Assembly (NCBI RefSeq): GCF_900700375.1
Contig: NC_041711.1
Location: forward strand, 23,944,061-24,008,060
Direction of reading: 5' to 3'
DNA: 64,000 nt
DNA from: Denticeps clupeoides
Lineage: Eukaryota > Chordata > Actinopteri > Clupeiformes > Denticipitidae
Shown: piece by piece, positions 54,306 to 63,887 of the stretch
How positions within the stretch are numbered: the first letter of the stretch is position 1
Layout: the number at the start of each line of letters is the position of its first letter
Translations under genes and position numbers: made by a program
The notes under the pieces: generated by a model
What the model saw: the letters and a program-made list of their open reading frames with translations, nothing else
The model's database searches: none
What the model was told of the DNA's origin: nothing

Positions 54306-55678
54306 ATCAAGTCAAGTCAAGTCAAGTCAGCTTTATTGTCAATTCTGCCACATGTACATGACATGCAGAGAATTGAAATTACGTTACTCTCTGACCCATA
54401 CAAGTAACATTAAATACAAAAACAGTAACAGTAACATTGAATACAAAGTATAAATACAATTTAAAAAAAAAAAAAAACACAATATACAATTTTAAAAACA
54501 CCATATACAAATAAGGGCACATGGTGGAGAGTGCAAAACCAGGAGAGTGCAAAACCAATAGTGCAACAGAGGTAAGTTTAAAGTGACGAAGTGACAAGTG
54601 AGGTAGTTGGCAGACCAGAGCTGCACAGAGTGACTGGTGCATGGTCAGTTTGTGTGTGTTAGAGTTCAGAAAGTTTGTGGAGCTGAAGAGGGGAGTGAGG
54701 GGAGTGGGGGCAGAGCTGGGAGGGAGTTGAGTTTCCTGACCGCCTGATGGGTGAAGCTGTCCTTCAGTCTGCTGGTCCTGGCCCGGAGACTCCGCAGTCT
54801 CCTCCCTGATGGCAGCAGGCTGAAGAAGGTTTGCATTGGGTGGGTGGGATCAGCTGCTATGCCGAGGGCTTTCTTGGTGAGGCGTGTACTGTAGATGTCT
54901 TGGAGGGAGGGGAGAGGGACACCGATGATTCTCTCAGCTGCTCTGACTATGCGTTGGAGAGTTTTTTGGCAGGATTGCAGGCTCCAAACCACACAGTGAT
55001 GCAGCTAGACAGGATGCTCTCGATGGTTCCTCGGTAGAATGTGTACATGATGGGGGCTGGTGCTCTTGCTCTTCTAAGTTTGCGGAGGAAGTAGAGACGC
55101 TGCTGTGCTTTCTTGGCCAATGCAGTGGTGTTTTTTGTCCAGGAGAGATCCTCAGTAATGTGCACACCCAGGAACTTGGTGCTGCTCACTCTCTCCACAG
55201 ATGCACCGTTGATGGTCAGAGGAGCATGCTGAGTGTTTCCTCTCCTGAAGTCAACAACAATCTCTTTCGTCTTCTCCACATTCAGGGAGAGATTGTTGTC
55301 TCCGCACCACTTGGCCAGGCGGCTCACCTCGCTTCTGTAGTTAAGACTCATCCCTGTTATTAATGACTCCCACCACAGTCGTGTCATCCGCAAACTTGAT
55401 GAAGAGGTTGGAGCAGTGTGATGGAGTGCAGTCGTGTGTCAGCAGAGTGAAGAGAAGGGGGCTCAGCACACATCCCTGAGGAGCCCCCGTGTTAAGGACG
55501 ATGGTGCTGGATGTGCTACTGCCAACCCGTACTGCTTGTGGTCTTCCTGTGAGGAAGTCCAACAGCCAGTTACACAATGAGGTGTTGAGCCCCAGCTGGA
55601 TCAGTTTTTGTGTGAGCTGTTGTGGGATTATAGTGTTAAATGCTGAACTGAAGTCTATGAACAGCATTCGAACATGCA
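54306..55678 (-). mobile_element. 5'-truncated LINE, L2/Rex1-like (Jockey superfamily)
   Basis: Minus-strand frames carry RT motifs [33 protein letters not shown] and then a C-terminal part with TKFLGVHI, SSCITVWFGACNPA and QRIVRAAERIIG. Reading frames shift at least twice (55341-55679, 54947-55393, 54666-54992), so it is dead. The 3' end is AATAAAGCTGACTTGACTTG followed by CTTGA repeats, a tail known from fish L2-type elements. It lacks everything upstream of the RT palm. It is inserted in the pol region of the Gmr1-like element. Confidence 0.8.
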
Positions 55679-55679
55679 T

Positions 55680-55938
55680 CCAGCAGGGGCATAGAAGCCA
55701 CAGATAACACAGCAGCTCCTTTTCCCGGTGGATCTACATTGTCCTGTGTTGCATCACTGTCTCTCATAACGTATTTCTTGAGCATGTTCACATGACATAC
55801 ACGCATTTTACGTTTTCGGTCAGGAGTGCGAATAACGTAATCAGTGTCACTTAACTGGGACTCCACCACATAAGGACCTGAGAATTTTGCTTGGAGAGTA
55901 GATCCCATTAGTGGTAATAAAACCAGAACTGAAATCAC
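55680..55938 (-). mobile_element. Integrase C-terminal region (fossil part)
   Basis: Contains FSGPYVVESQLSDTDYVI and KMRVCHVNMLKKY, the GPY/F-like end of Ty3/Gypsy integrase. It lies before the RT in reading order, separated from it only by the LINE. Confidence 0.8.
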
Positions 55939-56097
55939 CCGGCTGAAAAAATCGAGAGACTGCTTTCTGATTATATTGGGCTTTCATAGACCCTTGTGCA
56001 TGTTGTAAGGAAGCTCGAGTGGTAGCACAAGCATTATGAAGCCGTTCCCAAAAGGAACTGACATGATCCAGCACATTAGTCTCTGTAAATGGTTCAG

Positions 56098-56670
56098 CTA
56101 CCCAGGCTTCTTTAAGCAGCTTGAGTGGACCACGCACGGTGTGACAGCAGGACTGAATCCCAAAGACTCCTGAACAGTTTCACGAATGGCAAACAACAAT
56201 AGTGGGAGACCCTCATCCCACTCTTTAGCCGAAGCTAAGCAATAAGTACGGAGCATGGACTTCAGAGTTTGGTGAAAACGTTCCAATGCTCCTTGCGACT
56301 GAGGATGGTAAGCACTTGATACCAGATGCTTTATTTGTAATTCCTCCAAAACTTGCTTAAAAAGGCGAGACAGGAAATTTGAACCTTGGTCCGTTTGGAC
56401 CAATTTTGGAAGTCCAAAAGTAGAAAAGAACTTCACTAAGGCTCTCACTATATTCTTAGCCTTTAGTGAGCGTAACGGAACTGCTTCCGGGAAACGTGTG
56501 GCACTACACATTATAGTCAGCAAGTATTTAAACCTGTTTTTGTACGAGGAAGTGGACCAACACAATATAAAATTATCTTCGAAAAGGACAGAGTGGCGCG
56601 GGCAGAATTGACTGGTTCGGTTTACCGGCCAACTGACAAATGTGACACATTCGGCAATTTTGAGCAACAT
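56098..56670 (-). mobile_element. Integrase core (fossil part)
   Basis: Integrase motifs RFPEAVPLRS, LVQTDQGSNF and SSAYHPQSQGALERFHQTLKSM, including the second acidic residue and the final glutamate of the DDE set. QESLGFSPA follows as in related fish elements. Broken. Confidence 0.85.
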
Positions 56671-56797
56671 CGGATTTCAACCCAGGCTAAAAGAAATGGC
56701 GCAAAATCCGGTTATATGTTTTTGTTACTCCTAAGTGTCCAGACATCACGTTGTCATGCCCTAAACACAGTACATGAGACCGAAATTTAAGAGGAAC

Positions 56798-57118
56798 TGT
56801 CACGACTACGGACTTACGGGGGAAGGAAGCGCAGAGGTCTGACATGCTGGGAAGGGTTTTTTATTATTAAATAAACAAGAAATACAAATAAACAATGGCG
56901 CGGTGGCCGAAAACAGTTTAACGTAAATAATGAACTGAAACAAACCCGTAGGCGTGTGGCGATTGCCAGAACTCAAAACACATAAAACTAAATCAGGTCA
57001 AGTTCGTGCAGAGAGTTCACGAAAATGCCAGCGACCCCGAACGGGCGGAACCTTCCGGCATTTATGGGGCGTCAGGATTAAAGTCAGGTGTGGAGGCCAG
57101 CTGCAGGCAATCCTGACA
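56798..57118 (-). repeat. LTR (3' copy in sense orientation)
   Basis: 321 bp, opens TGTCACGACTACGGACTTAC and closes CAATCCTGACA on the plus strand; I see no difference from 59907-60227. Confidence 0.9.
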
Positions 57119-57229
57119 GAGCCCCCCCTCCAAGGGCTACGTCCTCGGAGCCCCAACAGTACCATCAGTGGAGGCGGCGGGGCGGACGGCGGCAACCACA
57201 GGGCTCCTGCCCTGCTGTATCCTCCCCTT

Positions 57230-57860
57230 GGAGGACCCGGTCCCTCGGGCTGGCTCCCCGGCGTGGTCAGGCGTGGCGGCCCCGGTCCCTCGGGCTGGCT
57301 CCCCGGCGTGGTCAGGCGTGGCGGCCCCGGTCCCTCGGGCTGGCTCCCCGGCATGGTCGGCGTGGCGGCCCCGGTCCCTCGGGCTGGCTCCCCGGCAGTG
57401 GTCAGGCGTGGCGGCCCCGGTCCCTCGGGCTGGCTCCCCGGCGTGGTCAGGCGTGGCGGCCCCGGTCCTCGGGCTGGCTCCCCGGCGTGGTCCCGCTTGG
57501 CGGCCCCGGACCCTCGGCCTGGCTCCCCGGCGTGGTCCCGCTTGGCGGCCCCGGACCCTCGGCCTGGCTCCCCGGGTGGTCAGGCGTGGCGGCCCCGGAC
57601 CCTCGGCTGGCTCCCCGGCGTGGTCCCGCTTGGCGGCCCCGGACCCTCGGCATGGCTCCCCGGCGTGGACCGCAGGCGGCCCGGAATCGGCCTGGATCCC
57701 CGGGTGGTCCCGCATGGCGGCCCGGACCTCGGCCTGGCTCCCCAGCGTGGTCCCGCATGACGGCCCCGGACCTCGGCCTGGCTCCCCGGCGTGGTCCCGC
57801 ATGACGGCCCCGGACCCTCGGCCTGGCTCCCCGGCGTGGTCCCGCATGGCGGCCCCGGAC
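57230..57860. repeat. GC-rich minisatellite, 45-bp period
   Basis: About 14 copies of a roughly 45-bp unit (CTCGGGCTGGCTCCCCGGCG followed by TGGTCAGGCGTGGCGGCCCC), drifting in sequence toward the right. Because 45 is a multiple of three, it reads as 15-residue proline/glycine-rich repeats (such as PGSQPEGPGPPRLTT) in several frames. It lies inside the young LTR element. Confidence 0.9.
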
Positions 57861-58280
57861 TCCCGTACCTGCACACAATAATCAGGGCCGATCCATCTGG
57901 GTACGTGTGGGCCCTGTCTCCACATGTCCCCTCTGACACGTCTTGTGTCACCCCCTGCACCGCGCAGGGAGATTGTCCCAGAGCCTCCGGCGACTGTTCC
58001 AGGCACCCCAGGCTGGTGCCTTCTGGGACTATGCAGCCCCTCTCGCTGCACGGCCCTGGTGCCAAGGGGGGGGGCATTGCCAGACCCTCCGGCTAGCCCC
58101 TTCTGCGTCCGTTGGGACAAGCAGGCCCTCTTCCTGCCTGTCCCAGCTGGGTCCTCATGCCTACCCGGGGGCTCTATGGCGCTCCACCCCTCTGGAGGCA
58201 GACGCAGGCCCATGCCTGGCCCGCCCTCCTCACTGGCTACCGGAGGACCCAGCTCCATCGCTTCCCCACCTCCCCTCCCC

Positions 58281-59954
58281 TCAGGAGGAGTCCCCAACCC
58301 GAACTGCACCCCCCCAAAAAATTCTTTGGGGGAGCACCCCCCCCCGGCTGGACTTCGGGGTACCTTGGGGCTTGTCCACCTCGCCTTGGACCAGCACATT
58401 CGGGTCAGGAACCTCCTCCCTGGGGTTCGGCTCCGCGGCTGGGTCGCCATCTGGTGGACACAAAGAGGGGAAGTGGGGGCGACATACGGACACATATGCC
58501 ACGCACACACACACAGACAGAGACAGACAGAAGAGAGGGTCGTCTGGTTCCCTCTCTGAGCTCTCCGGGACCTCCTCAGGGGGCACAGCCAGAATCTCGG
58601 GAGGCGCGACCTTCTCGTCGCCCGCCAGTGCTTGGTCTTCTTGCCCCGGATCCTGACTGGCGCTGGATGTGGTGGAGGGGCAGAGTTCGATCCCTGGCTC
58701 AGGCTCTGGCCGATCAAACTCCGCCCTCAGTCTCTGCTGGAAGTCCCGAAAACTCCTGTCGGTCTCTCCCTGCTGCCAGGCAGCGTCGCTGGAGATGGTG
58801 GTGGGCGTGTGGCGTGGGGGGTGGTGGACGTCTTCTCCAGCATGCGGGGGCGCTGGTGATGCGCTGCCGTTCAGCTGGGGAACGTCCGAGCAGAGGGAAG
58901 GCGGGTCGGCGACTGGAACTGGGAGGGCATCTTCCCTGTGAGGCAGTTCCGACAGTGCAGTTGCTGGTTGGCGACCTCCTGTCGCCCTGTTCCACCAGCT
59001 TACGCCCGCATCGCTGTCCTCCTCCTCACTGTTGTCGCACCTCTGGGACTGACGTGGGTTTCCACGGACCTCGCAACGGACGGGCACGATGGGCGGAGCC
59101 ATCCCGGCACCGACTGCCCAATCGGCGTCATCCTCGTGTTGGTCCGTGTCGACCTCATACCCTCGGAAGTCACGTGGATCTTCACGGATGTTGCGACAAT
59201 CTCGGACGCGCGCGCTGGGTGGAGCCATCCCGGCCCTGACTGCCCAACGAAAATCCACGTCATTGTCGCTTTCGTCATCCGTGTCCTCCCACCTGTGACT
59301 CCGAGGGTCGTCCACCCTGCGGACATCCTGGACCCAGGGTGCGATCAACTCCCAGGGACAGTACTCTGGCCATTCGGGCTGGAGGCTGCCCATCCCCTCG
59401 CTGGAGGGACGCCGCCGTTGTTGTCGCTTCTCACCCCCCTGGAAGTGACGTGGGTCCCCACGGACCTTGCGACGATCGCAGACTGGTGCGATGGGCGGAG
59501 CCCAACTCTCGTCTCCCGTGCTCTCGTCGTCGTCCGTGTCGTCCCAGTCCACGGGGAGCCTTGCCAGCAGAGCGCAGAGTTCTTGGCTCGACATGCCGAA
59601 GATCGTGTGGGTCGCATCTTCTGCGCTCGCTGCCCACGTCACTTCCTCGCTGCTGCCGACGCCAACGTCCTCGCTCCGCCCACTCACCCGCCGACGTTGT
59701 CGCTTCCGGGTTTCGCGGAGTTTCCCGGGGGTGACGTCATCACGCGGCGCCGCGTACCACGGCTTCTCGGGGAGAAAACGCTCCACCAGAACGGGCGGCG
59801 CGTCTCTCCCCTGGCGTCCGCGTTCGCCGCGCCGCGCTGCGTCCTTCGCGGCGTTTCTTCTCCTCTGTTTTTTACCTCTGCGCTTTTGGGGGGGTCGCTG
59901 GCATTCTGTCACGACTACGGACTTACGGGGGAAGGAAGCGCAGAGGTCTGACAT
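58281..59954 (-). mobile_element. Long open frame of the LTR element, 557 codons
   Basis: The frame starts at an ATG inside the upstream LTR (MSDLCASFPRKS) and runs out into the interior. It begins with a basic stretch (KRRGKKQRRRNAAKDAARRGERGR), then three copies of an acidic module with a WA..APP...V.DRR.VRGDPR.F-type core and DDTDDDES-like patches. No known domain is recognised. It may be a real element protein or captured host sequence. A second, proline/glycine-rich open frame follows at 57137-58717. Confidence 0.5.
59040..59520 (-). repeat. Three diverged internal repeats of about 115-130 bp
   Basis: Plus-strand copies each begin near GACGTGG-TTCCACGGACCT-like sequence and continue to GGGCGGAGCC and a GTCATCC-rich end, at about 59050, 59170 and 59447. 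They encode the repeated acidic module of the 557-codon frame. Confidence 0.6.
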
Positions 59955-60227
59955 GCTGGGAAGGGTTTTTTATTATTAAATAAACAAGAAATACAAATAA
60001 ACAATGGCGCGGTGGCCGAAAACAGTTTAACGTAAATAATGAACTGAAACAAACCCGTAGGCGTGTGGCGATTGCCAGAACTCAAAACACATAAAACTAA
60101 ATCAGGTCAAGTTCGTGCAGAGAGTTCACGAAAATGCCAGCGACCCCGAACGGGCGGAACCTTCCGGCATTTATGGGGCGTCAGGATTAAAGTCAGGTGT
60201 GGAGGCCAGCTGCAGGCAATCCTGACA
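59907..60227 (-). repeat. LTR (5' copy in sense orientation)
   Basis: 321 bp; contains the start codon of the 557-codon frame at 59954 on the minus strand. Followed by the GGAAC target duplication. Confidence 0.9.
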
Positions 60228-60375
60228 GGAACCACCACTTGATATACTGAATTCCAACCTATGTCATCAGCAGTTGGAGGAGTCCACTTCCTCATCAAGA
60301 TCCCTTTATCCCAGTAAAAGGCTACCGAATTTTCAGTTATGTTGGCCTCCTCAACAACAGCCAAACGACACTGCG

Positions 60376-60783
60376 TTAAAGTAGAGTCTTTTTGCTACTC
60401 CTGAGACATAAGCGTTTTACAGGCAGCGACATATTCTCATCACCATGGACATTAACAGCGCGCGTCCGTGGCGCTCCCTCCACCACTCCGCCGTCTGATG
60501 GCGCTGCACGGGAGACCAGAGGGTCAAAAACAGCCATAAACGTATCATATAGCTCATCCGTACTCTCCCGGCGTTCCTGCGCTCGGGTGACTGCACAAGC
60601 AGGGAAAACTGATTCATAACCCAGCACCACTGAAAAGGGTGGAACCGTAGGGTTATCGATGACCTCCGGAAGGGGAAGAACTTTCGCTCCAGCCAAATCG
60701 TTCCCAAGAATAAAATCGATTCCCTGCATAGGCAGTTCGGGGCGCACTGCGACTTTGCCGAACCTGCGACTTTGCAGTGGCAC
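60376..60783 (-). mobile_element. Protease end and linker of the Gmr1-like element (fossil part)
   Basis: Contains PMQGIDFILGNDLAGAKVLP, matching the second half of a retropepsin (the ILG..D flap-side motif), then a linker. Further downstream, at 60,230-60,364, WDKGILMRKW and VYQVVVP mark the approach to integrase, cut by the young LTR element. Confidence 0.75.
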
Positions 60784-60798
60784 CTTAACGATGCCTAA

Positions 60799-61002
60799 TT
60801 AAATACCCCGCACCAGTACATAAGAGCCACAAAACGTGTCATCTGATAAGGGCCAGACATTCGCTAAAACAAAAGACTGCGCAGCACCAGTGTCTCGTAA
60901 AATGCACACTGGCACTGCACTACTGTTTCCAGCAGCTGCGGAAACTGTACCAGCCAGCACAAAAGGTTCATAAACAGGATCAACAATAGTGGGGACACTC
61001 AC
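60799..61002 (-). mobile_element. Aspartic protease active-site region (fossil part)
   Basis: CILRDTGAAQSFV carries the DTG active-site triplet of a retroviral-type protease. Confidence 0.78.
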
Positions 61003-61017
61003 AGCAGACTGAACAAA

Positions 61018-61233
61018 TCAAACCCCTTTTGGTGAGGATTTAGGAGGTGAACCGTGCTTCTTTATAAGTTTTGGGCATTTAGCGATGAGATGGCCAGTCT
61101 TGTGACAATAAAAACATGCGCTACCATTACTAAAGGAAACGGGCAAAGATCGGAATACGTTCCAATCCCGTTGGAAACTCTGGTTTTCGTGAGACTGAAT
61201 AAAACACAACTTTATGAGTAAGCACAAATTCAT
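61018..61233 (-). mobile_element. Gag zinc knuckle region (fossil part)
   Basis: CFYCHKTGHLIAKC fits the CX2CX4HX4C nucleic-acid-binding knuckle at the end of gag. Confidence 0.82.
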
Positions 61234-61462
61234 CTGCGCAGACGGCTGCCTGCGCCAGCGTTGACACTTTCTGGTTGTTCAGATGAGTGACAACAGCTTC
61301 CGGGACAGCAGTTTTTAAATTCCTCCAAAAGGATTAATTCACTAAGCTGTTCCCCCGTACTGACTTTACTGGAAACACACCACCGATTAAACAAAGCTTC
61401 TTTCTCTCTGGCAAACTCCACATACGTAATTTGCTCACCTTTGCTAGACTTCTGGAACAAGT

Positions 61463-62266
61463 TCACGCTTCTGGGACAAGTTCATACACATTCAGAATTG
61501 AAGTCTTTACCAAATCATAGTCAGAGCTCTGCTGCACAGAAAGAGAAGAGTAAACTTCCTGAGCCTTGCCCACAAGAACACACTGCAGTAGCAGTGTCCA
61601 GACAACTTTAGGCCATTGTAAAGTTGTTGCTACCCGTTCAAAATGACTAAAATATTTTTCCACCTTGTTCTCAGAAAATGGAGGCACTAGTCTAATAAGT
61701 CGGCCGACGTCGAAAGCAGGGGTTTGTGACTCAGTTTCAGGAGGTGACAGGACAGACTTGGAAGCCAATTCAAGTTCGAGACGTTTTAATTCTAGGTCTC
61801 GTTCTTGACGTTCATGCTCAAACTGGCGTTCGCGATCACGTTCTTCCAACTCCAATTGCTTAAGATGCAACTGGCGTTCGCGATCACGTTCTTCCAATTC
61901 CAATTGCTTGAGTTGTAGCTGATGCGCTAGTTCCTTCTCACGCAGCCCACGAGCTTCTCTGTCAGCCTGCAGTTTTGCTGCTTCAAGCTGCATCTGCTTC
62001 TCTTGCAGTGACATTTCCTTTAACCGAAGTTCACTAGAAAAACTCTCGCCGGACTCTTCCAAGCCCTCAGCAGAGAGTGGACTACTGGATTTAAAACACG
62101 GTACCCCCTTTTCCACCAACCCGATTTTTAAGTCTTTCAACTTCCTATCGGCGCTGGTAATGGGAATGCCATAGAAGTCAGCTACACCCAATAGCTGCTC
62201 TTTGGTTAACTCTGCTAACATCTCATCAGAAGGGAACTCAACAAAACCCTCAAAACCTGTTGCCAT
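61463..62266 (-). mobile_element. Gag N-terminal region with coiled coil (fossil part)
   Basis: Starts MATGFEGFVEFPSDEMLAEL. Residues about 80-165 are a charged coiled coil with near-exact repeats of QLHLKQLELEERDRER, followed by a capsid-like part (RLIRLVPPFSENKVEKYFSHFE, WTLLLQCVLVGKAQEVY) of the SCAN/Gag type. Known from fish Gmr1-like relatives. Confidence 0.8.
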
Positions 62267-62745
62267 AGTGACCAGTTATTCTAACCCCACAGCAAAATAT
62301 AAATTGAAATACTTGGTGAACCCACCAATACAAAAAGAAACTACACAGACCCAACTACAACGGCTCACTGGGATGTATACCAGAGTCAGTCTGCTCCTGT
62401 GGGATTCTAGGAACTCCAGCTCCTAATCTACCTAACCAGCCAGCTACCTAAGATCTAGCTAGTCTTCGGGGAAGTTACCAGTTTTAGGCACCTTTAAACG
62501 CAAGCTCGCAACAATTCCAGTCTCTGACTGAGACTGAAATTCTCGACGCATACCTCCCCCTGCATTTTTCCCCAAAAACAACAAACCAAAACAACAAACA
62601 TAACAAACAGCATCCATTGGAAGGACCCGCTCAAGGCAGAAACCAGCTGGACAGCTCTACCTAACCAGAGTTCACAAGAAAACCCACATAAACAGAAAAA
62701 AACTCAAACTCACCCAGATGAGAACAGCAGCCAAGGTCCACAGCC
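62267..62745 (-). other. Probable 5' leader of the Gmr1-like element
   Basis: No gene seen. A purine-rich AAATGCAGGGGGAGGT-type stretch on the minus strand near 62,560 resembles a polypurine tract, and no copy of the 52578-52815 LTR is visible. The nature of this segment is unsettled. Confidence 0.35.
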
Positions 62746-62868
62746 TACACACAAAAGAAAAGTGTCCTCTGCTTTTAACCCATCACCCTTGGTCAGCAGT
62801 GGGCAGCCATGGCAGGTGCCCGGGGAGCAGTGTGTAAGGACGGTGCTTTGCCACGGGACGTCACAATT
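62746..62868 (-). mobile_element. SINE fragment, reverse orientation
   Basis: Tail and body only. Its sequence from the GAGGACAC motif to GCAAAGCACCG is the reverse complement of the SINE at 63374-63579 with few or no differences. It separates the retroelement from the inverted unit. Confidence 0.75.
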
Positions 62869-62906
62869 TGTCTGGACCCTTATGTCTTAAGATCTCTCCT
62901 CTCAGT

Positions 62907-62975
62907 GCATTGTTGGAGTGGAGCTATGACTCTCGCTTTGGCTGCAACAGGTCTTAAATTAAAATTTGTATTTGA
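62907..62975 (+). pseudogene. tRNA-Pro relic, P1-like
   Basis: GCATTGTTGGAGTGGAGCTATGACTCTCGCTTTGG-type 5' half (TGG-like anticodon arm), decayed 3' half; upstream GTCTGGACCCTTATGTCTTA matches the P1 flank. Confidence 0.7.
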
Positions 62976-63015
62976 ATTTTTGGCTAAACAGGTGCCATGA
63001 CACTTTTGTGATCTA

Positions 63016-63084
63016 GGCTCAGTGGTCTAGGGTTATTCTTTTCAGATTAGATCCAAGAAGTCTTAGGCTCAATCATGTGAAAGA
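63016..63084 (+). pseudogene. Relic X in the inverted unit
   Basis: GGCTCAGTGGTCTAGGGTTATTC, then AGATTAGATC and AGGCTCAATCATG. Closest match in the window is 1860-1927 at the other array edge. Confidence 0.7.
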
Positions 63085-63164
63085 AAAAATCTTGTTCATC
63101 TAGAGACCATGCAATTGGTTTAGATTTTATTACTGAGGCAATACACAGGTGCAAGTTTAAGGCA

Positions 63165-63230
63165 GTCAGAATGGCCGAGCAGTCTAAGGTGCCAGACTCA
63201 AGGTAAAATATTTTCCGAGTACTTGGGCTT
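63165..63230 (+). pseudogene. tRNA-Leu(CAA) relic: 5' exon and intron only
   Basis: GTCAGAATGGCCGAGCAGTC, CAGACTCAAGG and the intron up to TTGGGCTT are kept; the 3' exon is replaced by the flank of the P5-like relic. Cannot work. Confidence 0.85.
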
Positions 63231-63272
63231 TATTTGTTTTGACCCTTTTGTCTTAAGATTTTTGCTCTCAAT

Positions 63273-63344
63273 GCCTTGTAGGTGTAGGGCTACGGTTCTC
63301 ACTTCGGTGCAACAGGTCCTGCATGTTATTGGCTGAATAAAGAA
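63273..63344 (+). pseudogene. tRNA-Pro relic, P5-like
   Basis: GCCTTGTAGGTGTAGGGCTACGG with TTCGG at the anticodon, then loss of the T arm, as in P5 of the array. Confidence 0.7.
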
Positions 63345-63373
63345 CACGACTAGGTCATATGTTTTCTCGGGTA

Positions 63374-63579
63374 CAGTGGTGGCCTAGCGGTTAAGGAAGC
63401 GACCCCATATTCAGAATGTTGGTGGATTGAATCCTGGTCTGCTGAGGTGCTATTGAGCAAAGCACCGTCCTTACACACTGCTCCCCGGGCACCTGCCATG
63501 GCTGCCCACTGCTGACCAAGGGTGATGGGTTAAAAGCAGAGGACACATTTCTTTGTGTGCTCAATATCACTTCACTTCA
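63374..63579 (+). mobile_element. tRNA-derived SINE, near full length
   Basis: Head CAGTGGTGGCCTAGCGGTTAAGG (A box) with GGTGGATTGAATCC (B box), body with AAAGCACCGTCC and GGTGATGGG, tail ending CACTTCACTTCAT. Same family as 576-792. It sits between the P5-like and P4-like relics. Confidence 0.8.
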
Positions 63580-63643
63580 TATTTTCAGTTTCAAAATTTT
63601 TATGGGTGTGTCTATCTACTATTCATACTTGGACTTAGCGCTT

Positions 63644-63715
63644 GTATTAGTGGTCCAGCGCTATGATACTCGCTTTGGGTGCGAGAGGTCCCAGGTTCAC
63701 ATCTTGGATAAGACC
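63644..63715 (+). pseudogene. tRNA-Pro(TGG) relic, fuller version of P4
   Basis: Has an intact anticodon arm (CTCGC TTTGGGT GCGAG) that array P4 copies have lost, but the acceptor and T stems do not pair. It shows what P4 was. Confidence 0.72.
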
Positions 63716-63815
63716 ATTCAAAATTTTTTGTTGAATTGACGTATTTTATTTTTACACACTCTTTACATTATTTTTTTTCATTGACCTACATTGTGTGTAA
63801 AGCTTTTGTACTGTT

Positions 63816-63887
63816 GGCTTATTGGTCTAGTGGTATGATTCTTGCTTTGGGTGTGAGAGGTCCTGGGTTTAAATCCTGGACAAGCCC
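63816..63887 (+). tRNA. tRNA-Pro(TGG), weakened, inverted unit
   Basis: 72 nt, GGCTTATTGGTCTAGTGG start and CAAGCCC end, loop TTTGGGT. One acceptor mismatch, two wobbles each in anticodon and T stems, and GGTTTAAATCC in place of the B box. Either a weak gene or an early pseudogene. 63,888-64,000 shows nothing further. Confidence 0.55.

Larger units (their letters stand above)
56798..60227 (-). mobile_element. Young non-autonomous LTR element, nested
   Basis: Two 321-bp LTRs (56798-57118 and 59907-60227) look identical by eye and are bounded by TGTCA...TGACA. The 5-bp GGAAC at 56793-56797 and 60228-60232 is a target site duplication. The interior is GC-rich and holds no recognisable gag, protease, RT or integrase, so it must have moved with help. 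The minus strand is the likely sense strand: there the LTR has a CATAAATG TATA-like box and an AATAAA signal. It looks whole as a non-autonomous unit and very young. It lies between the protease and integrase parts of the host element. Confidence 0.87.
52578..62745 (-). mobile_element. Fossil Gmr1-like Ty3/Gypsy element (broken, nested)
   Basis: Minus-strand order is gag, zinc knuckle, protease, integrase, reverse transcriptase, RNase H, 3' LTR. Integrase ahead of reverse transcriptase is unusual for Ty3/Gypsy and typical of the Gmr1-like group known from fish. The element is broken, with several coding breaks and two insertions: a LINE at about 54,306-55,678 and an LTR element at 56,798-60,227. 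A TG...CA LTR with a poly(A) signal ends it at 52578. I see no matching 5' LTR, so the 5' limit (about 62,745, against a SINE fragment) is uncertain. It looks moderately old. Confidence 0.85.
62869..63887 (+). repeat. Inverted, diverged array unit, second part
   Basis: Continues the unit interrupted at 52577. In reverse-complement order it holds P1-like, X, L, P5-like, (SINE), P4-like and P3-like positions; P8, P7 and P6 are deleted between L and P5. Confidence 0.82.

Noticed and set aside
57088-57804. Several overlapping long plus-strand frames in the GC-rich region
   Set aside because: They are products of the 45-bp minisatellite, which is open in many frames, and they oppose the likely sense strand of the LTR element.
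58112-59951. Long plus-strand frames of 337-375 residues
   Set aside because: High GC content leaves antisense frames open opposite the 557-codon frame; no start context, domain or repeat logic supports them.
52578-62745. A complete retroelement with two LTRs
   Set aside because: Only the 3' LTR is visible; no second copy of that sequence is seen near 62,267-62,745.
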